Assembly (NCBI GenBank): GCA_947447375.1
Contig: CANFJB010000008.1
Location: 41,446 to 105,445 of the forward strand
DNA length: 64,000 nucleotides
Direction of reading: 5' to 3'
From: Bacteroidota bacterium
GTDB taxonomy: Bacteria > Bacteroidota > Bacteroidia > Flavobacteriales > Flavobacteriaceae
Part shown: positions 38,048 to 46,924 of the stretch, piece after piece
Numbering within the stretch: the first letter of the stretch is position 1
How the letters are laid out: every line of letters starts with the position of its first letter
Translations under genes and position numbers: made by a program
Notes under the pieces: model-generated
Database searches by the model: none
The model's input: only the letters and a program-made list of their open reading frames with translations
Told to the model about the DNA's origin: nothing

Positions 38048-38761
38048 TTATGAAATGCGGAGTATTATAGTATCAATTTGCTCTTTATAGGTTCTCGAAA
38101 AAGGAAGAATAATTTCGTTATTATCTAGGTAGCAGTTGTTTTTACCCAAATTAATTCTGTTTACAAAATCAATATTAATGATATGACTGTTGTGAATTCT
38201 GAAAAAATAAAAAGGCAACAATTTTTCAAAATACTTCATGGTCTTAAAAGCAGAAATTACTTTCCCAGATTTTAAGTAAAAGTCGGTGGTGTTATTATCG
38301 GCTTTCAAATAAACAATATCACTAAACTTTATAAAGTTGTAATCTCCATTTGATTTAATAGAAATTTTATCGGCAAACAATGCCTTGTGCGTTTTCTGGT
38401 ATCGCATCAAGCATTTGCGCAATTCATTGGAATCTATTGGATGGAGCAAAAATCCCGAAACACCCCTTTGATACGATTCAAAAGAATCTTCCTTGGTGGA
38501 GCTCAAAACAATTATCGTAGGCAAAGCATCTAAATATTCATGAAGCTCACTGAGTAGCGAAAAAGAAATCGAATGCTCATTCGGTTGTGAACTTGTGATG
38601 GACAAGAAAACAATATCAGGTTTCAATTCAAGTATTTTATTAATACTGTCGGTTTTAGTTTTACAAACCGCAACACACAAAAAATCATCAAACTCTTTAA
38701 TTTGCTCTAAAGTAGTTTCACAGTAATCGGATTCGTCAATAAGGAGATAAGAAAATTGCAT
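38048..38761 (-). CDS. LytTR-family response regulator with degenerate receiver
   Basis: A 237-residue regulator: receiver-like domain (1-120) and a C-terminal LytTR DNA-binding domain (about 130-237, IKFSDIVYLKADNNTTDFYL and FFRIHNSHIINIDFVNRI). The phospho-acceptor is missing: KPDIVFLSI has Ser54 where Asp is expected, and the usual Lys-Pro becomes His-Pro in GFLLHPID. It is therefore unlikely to be switched by phosphorylation. LytTR domains bind paired 9-bp direct repeats; such repeats precede six genes of this island and half a site precedes this gene. Divergent from the NarL-type regulator. Confidence 0.88.
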   Translation of the reverse strand: MQFSYLLIDESDYCETTLEQIKEFDDFLCVAVCKTKTDSINKILELKPDIVFLSITSSQPNEHSISFSLLSELHEYLDALPTIIVLSSTKEDSFESYQRGVSGFLLHPIDSNELRKCLMRYQKTHKALFADKISIKSNGDYNFIKFSDIVYLKADNNTTDFYLKSGKVISAFKTMKYFEKLLPFYFFRIHNSHIINIDFVNRINLGKNNCYLDNNEIILPFSRTYKEQIDTIILRIS

Positions 38762-38770
38762 TTTTTGTTT

Positions 38771-38816
38771 GCAATTTATCGGAGGCTCAAAAATCCATTT
38801 TACGGTAAAACCGTAA
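38771..38816 (-). promoter_or_regulatory. LytTR gene promoter with ACCGTAA half-site and inverted repeat
   Basis: On the minus strand ACCGTAA (38806-38800), exactly 21 bp, then TAAATTGC (38778-38771), and the ATG only 9 bp later. This copies the spacing of the six island promoters. The half-site is part of an inverted repeat TTACGGT-AAA-ACCGTAA (38800-38816) that also faces the divergent regulator gene, where a TAAATTTG box lies at 38835-38842. Confidence 0.7.
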
Positions 38817-38870
38817 TTCTTAATTTATTTTGATTAAATTTGTTTTTGTTTGATAGGTAATCATAATAAT

Positions 38871-39554
38871 ATGGATAACGCTAATAATACAAATAGAAAC
38901 ATTTTAATTATCGACGACCACCCTCTAAACGTCGATTCCTATAGATCTTTACTTTCCGGTATTGAGTCCAATAGCAACGCCAACTATCTTTTGGCGTATG
39001 ATTGTGAAGAGTCCTACAAGTTACTATTGAAAACAAATATAAATTCAGAAACAATCGATTTTGCATTTGTAGACATAAGCCTTCCACCGTATGAAGAAAA
39101 AAATATTTTATCAGGTAGCGATTTAGCATTAGAAATAAGAAAACTATTTCCACTATGCAAAATCATTATTATTTCCATGCACAAAGAACCACTTTGGGTC
39201 AATCAAATTTATAGCAGTGTTAAACCAGAAGGATTCATTTCTAAAAATGATGTCAATTACAAACTCTTCCCCGAAGTGTTTCAAAGTATTGCTAGTGACG
39301 AAATATATTTCAGTCAATCGATCAAACAGGCTCAAAAAGTGATGATTCAAAATAATATCAACTGGGACAATTACGATAGTAAAATTCTGCAGCTGATAGA
39401 AAAAGGAATCAAAACCATCAACTTACCAAAGTTCATCCCACTTTCTTTGAGCACTATCGAAAAAAGAAAAGCAAACATTAAAAAACAATTAATCATGGAC
39501 TCAGGTTCCGACAAGGAACTTCTTGATGCCGCAAGAAATTTAGGATTCTTATAA
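38871..39554 (+). CDS. NarL-like response regulator
   Basis: A 227-residue regulator. The receiver is canonical: IIDDH acidic pair, phospho-acceptor Asp68 in FAFVDISLP, IIIIS and the Lys in GFISKND. The C-terminus (about 150-210, LQLIEKGIKTINLPKFIPLS and LSTIEKRKANIKKQL) is a LuxR-type helix-turn-helix, somewhat divergent. The natural partner is the HisKA_3 kinase at 35483-37513. I chose ATG 38871; an in-frame TTG at 38850 is closer to the -7 box. Divergent from the LytTR gene and sharing its 109-bp control region. Confidence 0.85.
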   Translation: MDNANNTNRNILIIDDHPLNVDSYRSLLSGIESNSNANYLLAYDCEESYKLLLKTNINSETIDFAFVDISLPPYEEKNILSGSDLALEIRKLFPLCKIIIISMHKEPLWVNQIYSSVKPEGFISKNDVNYKLFPEVFQSIASDEIYFSQSIKQAQKVMIQNNINWDNYDSKILQLIEKGIKTINLPKFIPLSLSTIEKRKANIKKQLIMDSGSDKELLDAARNLGFL

Positions 39555-39676
39555 TATTATTTTCCCCAGCTACGCGTGAATCATTTCGCGTGACTTAATC
39601 ATAGGAAAATATTTAAGTTCCTTGTTAAACTTCTCCAAATAATATAACTCAATATATTGAACGAGTTGATCCTTTA

Positions 39677-39708
39677 AAACCCGACTAAAAGTTGGGTTTT
39701 TGTTTTTT
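39677..39708 (+). terminator. Terminator after the NarL-like regulator
   Basis: Stem AAACCCGAC / GTTGGGTTT (one G-T pair), loop TAAAA, then a T-rich tail. Confidence 0.8.
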
Positions 39709-39741
39709 AATGGTTTCCTATTCCATTCTGTTTAAAAGAAA

Positions 39742-39801
39742 ACACCGTAATAAATAGTCCAAAACACCGTAAAACAGAAATTTATTGGTAAGCTAAATTG
39801 C
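39742..39801 (+). promoter_or_regulatory. Island regulon promoter, copy A
   Basis: ACACCGTAA at 39742-39750 and 39764-39772 (22-bp period), 21 bp, then TAAATTGC at 39794-39801. Drives the lipoprotein/secreted-protein genes from 39994; the leader would be nearly 200 bases. Confidence 0.8.
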
Positions 39802-39993
39802 GAAAGTTATTTATAATTAAAAATAATTAATGTCTATTAATGTTGATTGATTCAATTAACTATCGATTGTAATAAAAATAAGTATATAGCGAAATCTAAA
39901 TCGGATATAGGAAGAAACTGAATAATTCAGTTTTTTCTATTTAGCTACACTAACCAAAAAAAACGTCCATAGTAGCGTGGATATTGTATAATT

Positions 39994-40365
39994 ATGAGAA
40001 CAAAAAAATTATTATTTGCAGGTATTTTTATATCTGGTTTAATGCTAACCTCTTGCGTGAGCAATGAGATTCTAGTTGATGAAACTCCGCCAACTGTGGT
40101 CTTTGCAAAAACAACTGAAATGTTGAACTTTGAAAGTTCACTAAAAAGTTGGATGTTATCTAAGAAGGAAAGTGAGATGAATTCAAAGCAGCGTTTACTG
40201 GTTACTCAAGATATCGAAAAGGTGGCTAAGGAACTTTTAGTTTCTTTAGGTAAGAACGAAATTGTTAGTAAATCTATTGAAAATCCTGATGAGTTAATTA
40301 GAATAACTCTAAAAGAATACTCAAAAAAATTGACTGAAATGTACAATCAACAAAAAAATAATTAA
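39994..40365 (+). CDS. Small lipoprotein of the island regulon
   Basis: A 123-residue protein with signal peptide and lipobox (LFAGIFISGLMLTSC) and a charged helical mature part (FESSLKSWMLSKKESEMNSK, LKEYSKKLTEMYNQ). No known domain. It follows promoter copy A and is followed after 4 bp by a secreted-protein gene and then a type IX-sorted propeller protein, so the three are probably one unit for a surface function. Confidence 0.7.
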   Translation: MRTKKLLFAGIFISGLMLTSCVSNEILVDETPPTVVFAKTTEMLNFESSLKSWMLSKKESEMNSKQRLLVTQDIEKVAKELLVSLGKNEIVSKSIENPDELIRITLKEYSKKLTEMYNQQKNN

Positions 40366-40369
40366 TCAT

Positions 40370-40903
40370 ATGAAAAAAATAATCTTTATTGCAACATTAT
40401 TTTTTAGTTTGCAAAACTATGCGCAAAAAACATTCGAAATATATAACCTTACTGGACAAACAGTAAAATTATGGGATATTATTACTAAACCTAATAGTTC
40501 TGCTACATATCCAGAATTTCATAGTAAGCCATTTAGGTCTATAACAATTCTCCCAGGAGGTAGTTTTACTTTAGAAAATACATCTAATATTTTCAAATTT
40601 CCATTTGAATCACCAGCAAGTATCCCATATATTAGTGATTGGGAACGTTTAAATTCTGCTTCTTCTTCAACTGCTTTAACTAGTCCAGTTGCTTGGTCTT
40701 TGTCCGCCAGTAATAGTCAGGTTTTTACTAGTTTGATTTTTGAAGTGGGAACCAGTTGGAATAATTTCACAACACTTCCACCTGTGCCAATTGTTCAGTA
40801 TTCTGCACCCACTTATTCAAGTTTATCATCAACCTGGAATTTGGATTACGATTGTACAAATCCATCTCCAAATGTTTGGCATTACACAATTATAATTTAT
40901 TAA
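40370..40903 (+). CDS. Secreted hypothetical protein
   Basis: A 177-residue exported protein (signal MKKIIFIATLFFSLQNYAQ). The mature part is Ser-, Thr- and Pro-rich with beta-type segments (TFEIYNLTGQTVKLWDI, SITILPGGSFTLEN) and ends WHYTIIIY. It looks like a small beta-sandwich; no family recognised. 4 bp after the lipoprotein gene and 54 bp before the propeller protein. Confidence 0.65.
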   Translation: MKKIIFIATLFFSLQNYAQKTFEIYNLTGQTVKLWDIITKPNSSATYPEFHSKPFRSITILPGGSFTLENTSNIFKFPFESPASIPYISDWERLNSASSSTALTSPVAWSLSASNSQVFTSLIFEVGTSWNNFTTLPPVPIVQYSAPTYSSLSSTWNLDYDCTNPSPNVWHYTIIIY

Positions 40904-40957
40904 TTACTTTTAGAGAAAATAGTTAAATTTGTCCTTAAACACTCAAACAAATTCATT

Positions 40958-42739
40958 ATGAAAAATTTAATTTTTTTATTTACAATTTTTCTATCATTAG
41001 TAACTACCAAAATAGCTGCTCAATTTAATTTTCAACGCAGTTGGGGGACCTATTTTGGGGATGAGCGGTTTATATTATCAGATAGTGAAATTGATAGCAA
41101 AGGAAATTTATATATTGTAGGGACTATTAATGGTACTGATTTAACAAACATCACCGCTTTTACAAATAATTCATCGTATCATCAAAATTTTGGTGGAGGA
41201 GATTATGATGGTTTTCTGATTAAGTTCAATAACTTAGGTCAAATTGTTTGGGGTACTTTTTTGGGAGGAAGTGGTTTTGATAGAATATCAGACCTTGATA
41301 TAGACAACAATGATAATTTGTATATTGTAGGTTCTACAAATAGTAACTCAAATATTGCATCTGTAGGTGCTTTTCAAGAAAATCTTATTGGAGGTGGAGA
41401 TTGTTTTATCACAAAAGTCACCTCTACGGGATCAGTAGTTTGGAGTACTTATTTTGGTGGTACAGGTGATGAATCCAATACTAATAATAGGATTACTTTT
41501 GACGGATTAAATAATTTTTATATTTTAGGTACTACTTTTAGTCAAAATATGGCTACTACAGGTGTGTTTCAAGAGACAAAAAACAACTCCTCGTTTCAAA
41601 TTTCAAAATTTGATATAAACGGAAATAGAATATGGACTACTTATTATGGTCTAAATATAAATATATGGAATATTAAAGCCAATCCCTCAAACTTGTATGT
41701 AGCTTCTGTGACTAATGATTGCCTACCACCCAATTCTTATAACACTTATTTCGGCACACCAAATTCTTATCAACCAATACCAGGAAGTTGCAAAGACATA
41801 TTTTTAACGAAATTCAATACTACCGGTCAGCGAGATTGGAGCACCTATTATGGTGGAAACGCAATTGAAAATGTGGAGATGAAAAACTCTATAGATTTAA
41901 AAGATGACAAGGTTTATTTATCTGGGACAGCACCAAATTATACAAATCAAGAAATTACTACTAATGGTAGCTATCAACCAAATTCTAATACCACATCAAA
42001 TTTTATAGTTCAGTTCAATCAAAATGGTGCTCGAAATTGGGGAACCTATAATGGTAATATCACAAATACTTTTACCACAGGAGTGGGTACAACTTCTTAT
42101 ATTAAAACAGATAAAAATTCTAATATTTTTTATAATTATGGTTCTACAGGATTACAGTCAAATATTGCAACAAATGATGGCTATTTAGTAAATTCAAATG
42201 ATTTATACAGTGCCGATGCTTATATTTGCAAATTTTCCGACCAAAACACAAAGTCCTGGGGAACTTATTATGGTGGAGAGTTAAACGAAAAAGAAATAAA
42301 TTTTCATCCATATAACCTTGGAAATAAGTTTTACATTGTTGGTTCAACGCAAAGTTTAACTCAAATAGCATCTCCAAACGGTTTACAACCTAACAAACAA
42401 GTTTTCGATTTAGTAAATAATACGCAACAGAGTGCTTACAGCATTTTTATTGCTCATTTTATACCTAATGCACTTTCAAATGAAACTTTTACAAATTATT
42501 CTTTTTCTATTTTTCCAAACCCTAATAATGGAGAATTTACAGTAGAAATAAATTCTGTTGATTTTGTAGAAACTAGCTTAGAAATTTTTGATATGTTAGG
42601 AAAGTTAATTTATAATCAAAACCTAAACCTAAACAGTAATCAAACTACTATTAATACAAAATACATTGAAAAAGGGGTTTATTTGGTAAAGTTAACAAGG
42701 GGAAATCAAACAACAACATCAAAAATTGTAATAAATTAA
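40958..42739 (+). CDS. Type IX-secreted beta-propeller protein with SBBP-like repeats
   Basis: A 593-residue protein: signal peptide (MKNLIFLFTIFLSLVTTKIA), then eight or so repeats of the form WGTYFGG...D...NLYIVGST, typical of SBBP-type propellers, and a C-terminal type IX sorting domain (FSIFPNPNNGEFTVEI, FDMLGKLIYNQ, KGVYLVKLTRGNQTTTSKIV). It should be exported by the gliding-associated T9SS and anchored or released at the surface. Ligand unknown. Last gene after promoter copy A; a strong terminator follows. Confidence 0.88.
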   Translation: MKNLIFLFTIFLSLVTTKIAAQFNFQRSWGTYFGDERFILSDSEIDSKGNLYIVGTINGTDLTNITAFTNNSSYHQNFGGGDYDGFLIKFNNLGQIVWGTFLGGSGFDRISDLDIDNNDNLYIVGSTNSNSNIASVGAFQENLIGGGDCFITKVTSTGSVVWSTYFGGTGDESNTNNRITFDGLNNFYILGTTFSQNMATTGVFQETKNNSSFQISKFDINGNRIWTTYYGLNINIWNIKANPSNLYVASVTNDCLPPNSYNTYFGTPNSYQPIPGSCKDIFLTKFNTTGQRDWSTYYGGNAIENVEMKNSIDLKDDKVYLSGTAPNYTNQEITTNGSYQPNSNTTSNFIVQFNQNGARNWGTYNGNITNTFTTGVGTTSYIKTDKNSNIFYNYGSTGLQSNIATNDGYLVNSNDLYSADAYICKFSDQNTKSWGTYYGGELNEKEINFHPYNLGNKFYIVGSTQSLTQIASPNGLQPNKQVFDLVNNTQQSAYSIFIAHFIPNALSNETFTNYSFSIFPNPNNGEFTVEINSVDFVETSLEIFDMLGKLIYNQNLNLNSNQTTINTKYIEKGVYLVKLTRGNQTTTSKIVIN

Positions 42740-42872
42740 TAGTAAACTAATTTTGGATTTTTTGCTATTATGGAACAGATTTTTTCATTCAGTAGGAGTT
42801 AAAAATAGAAGTTAATTCGCTTAATAGATTTTTTTGTTTAAACATTAACAATTTTAAATGGGGTATTATTTA

Positions 42873-42907
42873 ACGACTACACTAGAAATAGTGTAGTCGT
42901 TCTTTTT
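42873..42907 (+). terminator. Terminator with perfect 12-bp stem
   Basis: ACGACTACACTA-GAAA-TAGTGTAGTCGT followed by TCTTTTT, 134 bp after the propeller gene and 24 bp before promoter copy B. Confidence 0.88.
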
Positions 42908-42930
42908 ACAAAAAGATATTTCTATCAAAA

Positions 42931-42990
42931 ACACCGTAATAAAAACACCAGAACACCGTAATGGCAATTAAAATGGGTTCTGTAAATTGG
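42931..42990 (+). promoter_or_regulatory. Island regulon promoter, copy B (rteC)
   Basis: ACACCGTAA at 42931-42939 and 42953-42961, 21 bp, TAAATTGG at 42983-42990; the ATG of the RteC gene follows after 15 bp, giving a very short leader. Confidence 0.82.
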
Positions 42991-43005
42991 TGAAAAATCA
43001 ATTAC

Positions 43006-43848
43006 ATGCAAAATCAATTTAAATCCATTAGTACAAAACTCGACACAGAACTAAATTTTATGACACTCGAAATAGACGATCCTATCAAGCTTTCAGAAGA
43101 AGCAATCGAGCACATTTCCAACACCTTAAATAAGATTAAAACACAAGTTATAGAAACTTCATTTCAGTTGCCAGAGCACGAAATAGAATTCTTTAAAAAC
43201 AGCAAACCTAAAATTCTATCCAAATTAATTTACTTTAATTCTATTTATAAAATTGAAACCAAAAAACCGCATGGAGGAGAAAAAATTATTCGCACCTACC
43301 TCAACAACGAACTCAATAATCTAAAAATATTTTTCGATAACAACCTCGAATTCTACAGATACCATAGAACCGAGAGTACCTATCTAGATAGCAAATACTT
43401 TATCCGGGGAAAACACGATATCAAACTAAATATTGGTACAAATTATTTTGATGCCGACCATCGTTTTACAACCTCACATGACAATACAATAGCCCAAATC
43501 ATGGCAAATGATTTAATCCAAGTCTACTTAGAAGACGAACTAACCAAGTTAGAAAGGACACCCATAAAAGAAAAAATCCAAATAAACCCAAAAGCAATAC
43601 AAACGTGGACAGGTTCCAAAGTAGCATTAATAGAACTACTTTATGCGCTCCATGCCGAGGGCTCATTCAATTTTGGAACCTCCGACCTAAAAGACGTAGT
43701 AGAATTCTTCGAAAAAACATTAAAAATCGACCTCGGACAATACCACAGAGTCTTTCTAGAAATTAGAATCCGAAAAACAAACCGCACCAAATTCCTAAAC
43801 ACACTAAAAGAAACCCTAACCAAAAGAATGGACAATTCCGACGAGTAA
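43006..43848 (+). CDS. RteC-family protein
   Basis: A 280-residue protein with the RteC layout: helical N-terminus (about 1-110), central FFDNNLEFYRYHRTESTYLDSKYFIRG-type block, and a C-terminal helix-turn-helix-like part (ALIELLYALHAEGSFNFG, DLKDVVEFFEKTLKIDLGQ). RteC of the Bacteroides element CTnDOT activates excision genes and is itself switched on by a two-component system, RteA/RteB. Here a two-component cluster lies 3.5 kb upstream and promoter copy B sits 15 bp before the ATG. It may control mobility or gene expression of this island. Confidence 0.82.
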   Translation: MQNQFKSISTKLDTELNFMTLEIDDPIKLSEEAIEHISNTLNKIKTQVIETSFQLPEHEIEFFKNSKPKILSKLIYFNSIYKIETKKPHGGEKIIRTYLNNELNNLKIFFDNNLEFYRYHRTESTYLDSKYFIRGKHDIKLNIGTNYFDADHRFTTSHDNTIAQIMANDLIQVYLEDELTKLERTPIKEKIQINPKAIQTWTGSKVALIELLYALHAEGSFNFGTSDLKDVVEFFEKTLKIDLGQYHRVFLEIRIRKTNRTKFLNTLKETLTKRMDNSDE

Positions 43849-43855
43849 TAAAAAA

Positions 43856-43915
43856 ACACCGTAATAAAAACACCAAAACACCGTAAAATACTTCAAAAAA
43901 CTATTCCAAAATTGC
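43856..43915 (+). promoter_or_regulatory. Island regulon promoter, copy C
   Basis: ACACCGTAA at 43856-43864 and 43878-43886, 21 bp, AAAATTGC at 43908-43915; the ATG at 43936 follows after 20 bp. It starts 8 bp after the rteC stop. Near-identical to copy D for about 55 bp. Confidence 0.8.
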
Positions 43916-43935
43916 AAAGAATAAAAAGTAAAAAT

Positions 43936-44226
43936 ATGACATTATTTAATAGGACTGATATGACCTATAAGGGATATCAATGGACTGCTTATCCAAATGA
44001 CAATCCAAAAGTAACAGGTAATCCTGATAGTACAAGATTTAGTAGACATGAAGGATATGAAGTCCTGTATCTTATAAATACTCTCGCAAATGGATGGAAT
44101 TTAAGTAAAGTTAGCGATTGTCAAAAAATAGAAAAAATGATCCATGAAGTATTGCCATCAACTACAATTATGCAAATTGATGTAAAGGAATGGATTAGAA
44201 TTAACTGGATGAATAATAAGGAATAA
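43936..44226 (+). CDS. Hypothetical protein of the island regulon
   Basis: A 96-residue soluble protein, MTLFNRTDMTYKGYQWTAYP to the end IRINWMNNKE. No recognised family. A TTG at 43912 in the same frame lies inside the -7 box of promoter copy C, so the ATG at 43936 is the likely start. It directly follows rteC and may act with it. Confidence 0.6.
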   Translation: MTLFNRTDMTYKGYQWTAYPNDNPKVTGNPDSTRFSRHEGYEVLYLINTLANGWNLSKVSDCQKIEKMIHEVLPSTTIMQIDVKEWIRINWMNNKE

Positions 44227-44321
44227 ACTATTTTCAAGTAACAACATAAATAAACACAAAAACACCCACACCCTTTGTCACCCTGACAACAGAAGGGTCA
44301 CATAATCTAAAAACAAAAATC

Positions 44322-44498
44322 ATGAACAAAATCATCACAATCATTGCCATCGCATTAATATCAACAACAGTAAATGCACAAGAAAAAAAATCAAAGACCT
44401 ACAACCAATCCCGTAGCGCAGAAACAGGTCGATACGTAACAAAAAAAGAAGCCAAATCTAAACCTAGTACTACCTACACCACAAAAAGAAGACAATAA
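44322..44498 (+). CDS. Small secreted basic peptide
   Basis: A 58-residue protein with a clear signal peptide (MNKIITIIAIALISTTVNAQ) and a mature tail of about 38 residues rich in Lys, Thr, Ser and Tyr (KKSKTYNQSRSAETGRYVTK). No fold or family recognised. Spacing to neighbours suggests its own transcript. Confidence 0.5.
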   Translation: MNKIITIIAIALISTTVNAQEKKSKTYNQSRSAETGRYVTKKEAKSKPSTTYTTKRRQ

Positions 44499-44575
44499 AA
44501 TTTTTAAAAAAAGGATTAAGTGATACATATTTACTATTAAGTTTAAATTATTATAACAAATACTAAAAAATCAAT

Positions 44576-45223
44576 ATGAAATCAATACAATTTGACAACA
44601 ATAACTCCAAAATTGAATTTGAAACATCAAAATTTCCATCATTGCTTTTTGATCTTCTAAATTTTCAAACCACAGATGAAAATTGGGCATTAAGACTTGC
44701 TGGGTCATCATTGCAAATAACTTTTAGTTGTTTTGATAATAATAATATTGAATTAGGCAGAATATCCCAACCTTTAACACCTTTGATAAGTCCCTATCAG
44801 ATACAACCTTATATTTTATTCAATCATTTTCCTATTCGTTTTGACATAAATCGATTATTCATAAATAAACAAGCTATTTCAAAATATAAAGTTGAAATTG
44901 AACTATTGGGCATTCAATTTGGAGCAGACGAAAAATATCATTTTGAATTTCATTTATTGGAACACACGAGTTATCAGATATTTTGTAACGGGAGTACAAT
45001 TTCGAACATTTTTATAACTGACAATCACCCTTTAAGCTTAAATCGTAGAAACGTGACTTTTATCCCTATGACTGTAATAGCTCAAGGGGATAATCAAAAG
45101 AATTTAATTTTCAATAGTCATCAAAATTATCAGGTAGATAATAATCAAACAGACGACCAGATTATGAATGATTTATTTACATCTCAAATGTTGACATGTA
45201 ATACAACTTGGACAAAATTATAA
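44576..45223 (+). CDS. Hypothetical protein
   Basis: A 215-residue soluble protein starting MKSIQFDNNNSKIEFETSKF. Composition suggests beta strands (GSSLQITFSCFDNNNIELG, FEFHLLEHTSYQIFCNG). No signal peptide, motif or family recognised. Base composition and position fit the island cargo. Confidence 0.55.
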   Translation: MKSIQFDNNNSKIEFETSKFPSLLFDLLNFQTTDENWALRLAGSSLQITFSCFDNNNIELGRISQPLTPLISPYQIQPYILFNHFPIRFDINRLFINKQAISKYKVEIELLGIQFGADEKYHFEFHLLEHTSYQIFCNGSTISNIFITDNHPLSLNRRNVTFIPMTVIAQGDNQKNLIFNSHQNYQVDNNQTDDQIMNDLFTSQMLTCNTTWTKL

Positions 45224-45389
45224 TTATAATTTTAGTGCTTTTTATATAAATGAAAAATATAATACAAATGAACATGATAAATTAATTCAATCACAATCGG
45301 CATATAAAAGAGTATTCAAAATTTAAAGCAATAACGCTATTTCCTTCGCGTGGCAACCAAACTAAAAACTAAAATCAAATAAAAAAAAC

Positions 45390-45530
45390 ATGACGAACAA
45401 AGCAATCAAACCAGGACCAAAAAGAATAGCAACATCAACAGGAAAACCTGACCAGCGTCAACGTGATAACAAAGGAACGCCAGGTAATACACCATCCTTA
45501 AAACCATCAAAGTCAACACCAAAAAAATAG
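45390..45530 (+). CDS. Small Lys/Pro-rich protein, paralogue of the one at 52844
   Basis: A 46-residue basic protein, MTNKAIKPGPKRIATSTGKP onward, ending STPKK. A second gene at 52844 encodes MNTKAIKPGPKP with similar Lys/Pro/Thr composition, which argues that both are translated. Probably disordered. Function unknown. Confidence 0.5.
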   Translation: MTNKAIKPGPKRIATSTGKPDQRQRDNKGTPGNTPSLKPSKSTPKK

Positions 45531-45664
45531 AATAGGTAAACTACAGCCAACACCTAAAAGTTCTTTATAAATAGTGATATTTACTTTTTAACGGTAGTAC
45601 TGTCGCATACTCAAGGATACACTACGTTTTAACATAGTAACTAATTAAATAAATTTAAAAAAAT

Positions 45665-46366
45665 ATGTCAAGATGCACAGCTCCCGTAACCGGACATAGA
45701 ACTGCTAGTGCTGCAGCAAATTGTCCTGTTTGCAGATACAAATCTCGAGGATATGGTTCTTACTCTTATTCTCCTTCTTCCTATGACTCTTATTCTTCAT
45801 CGAGAAGTTCATCATCTTCTGGGAACTATAACGTCAGCAAAGGAAGAACCCAAAAAGCAAATTGGTCGAATTCAGGTTCGTCAATCTTTTACACTCCTTC
45901 AGAAATTAAGACATTAACTCCTGTAAGGAAAATTGTAGAACAAAGAGCTGAAAAACCTGACCTTAGAGATATTTTTCTTTGTCACGCATGGGATGATCGG
46001 AAAGAATCAGCAAAAGAATTACACGACTTACTTGAATCGAACGGAGTTTCAGTTTGGTTTAGTGAAAAAGATATACCGCTAGGAACATCTTTTCTTCGAG
46101 AAATTGACAAGGGATTAGTAAAATCAAAAATGGGCATTGTTTTAGTTACTCCTAATTTTTTGAATAGAATTCAAAATGATGGTGTTGCTGACAAAGAATT
46201 ATCTGCCTTATTAGCTAGAGACCAACTAGTTCCAATTATTCATAAAACAACTTACGAAGAATTACGTGATGTAAGTCCATTATTAGGTTCAAGAAATGGT
46301 TTAGACACTTGTGAAGATACAATGGAAAATATTGCTAAAAAACTAGCTGAACTGATAACTATATAA
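45665..46366 (+). CDS. TIR-domain protein with N-terminal Cys motif
   Basis: A 233-residue protein. The N-terminus has a Cys pair pattern (CTAPVTGHRTASAAANCPVC) that looks like a small zinc ribbon, then a Ser/Tyr-rich linker (30-60), then a TIR domain (about 105-233): DIFLCHAWDDRKESAKELHD, VSVWFSEKDIPLGTSFLREI, SKMGIVLVTPNFL and DKELSALLARD with a candidate catalytic Glu. Bacterial TIR domains often cleave NAD+ in anti-phage defence. No sensor partner such as Thoeris ThsA is adjacent, so the role is inferred from the domain and the defence-rich setting. Confidence 0.85.
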   Translation: MSRCTAPVTGHRTASAAANCPVCRYKSRGYGSYSYSPSSYDSYSSSRSSSSSGNYNVSKGRTQKANWSNSGSSIFYTPSEIKTLTPVRKIVEQRAEKPDLRDIFLCHAWDDRKESAKELHDLLESNGVSVWFSEKDIPLGTSFLREIDKGLVKSKMGIVLVTPNFLNRIQNDGVADKELSALLARDQLVPIIHKTTYEELRDVSPLLGSRNGLDTCEDTMENIAKKLAELITI

Positions 46367-46446
46367 AACCTGCCTTCCAGTTCTCCTACTATAGTGCATT
46401 GTCGAGCTATGGCGGAAAGTTTAATTAATTTTAAAAAACATATAAA

Positions 46447-46914
46447 ATGGAATTAATAAATAATAATTACAGATTAAAATTAGAGAATGATTATGATGGT
46501 ATTGATGTTAATTTATTCGAATTAAATGATACGGAAAATTCAACTCCACTAATCTATCTAAATTTAAAACCCCTCAACAAAATTAATACTGATTTTGATG
46601 ATAAAGGCACAATAAGAGATATTCCAAGAAATTTATTTAATAAAGGTGATTTTTATCAAAGTAGTGTTACTAAATATGCTCGAAATATTTATTTAAAACG
46701 AAGCTTATTATCAGTTATTCATGATATTATTATAGACAACAAACAATCATTACCAATGATAAAAAGAATTTTTTCTAGTTCATTAAATCTTTATGGAGAA
46801 GAAAATTTTTTTAGTCCACATGCAATAAATTTTTGGAATATTCAATTAAGCAAAAACGACACAATTCCCATTTCTTATTTTAAAGAAGATAAAAGGTATG
46901 TTTTAATACTTTAA
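46447..46914 (+). CDS. Hypothetical protein
   Basis: A 155-residue soluble protein, MELINNNYRLKLENDYDGID to FKEDKRYVLIL. No motif recognised. 80 bp after the TIR gene on the same strand; could be its partner, but nothing in the sequence shows it. Confidence 0.5.
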   Translation: MELINNNYRLKLENDYDGIDVNLFELNDTENSTPLIYLNLKPLNKINTDFDDKGTIRDIPRNLFNKGDFYQSSVTKYARNIYLKRSLLSVIHDIIIDNKQSLPMIKRIFSSSLNLYGEENFFSPHAINFWNIQLSKNDTIPISYFKEDKRYVLIL

Positions 46915-46924
46915 TAATAATATA

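Noticed and set aside
39742..39772. ACACCGTAA repeats as a CRISPR array
   Set aside because: Only two units per site, 9 bp long, the 13-bp spacer is itself conserved, and each pair sits upstream of a gene at a fixed distance to a promoter box.
43912..43935. TTG 43912 as start of the 96-aa regulon protein
   Set aside because: The TTG is part of the -7 box of promoter copy C.
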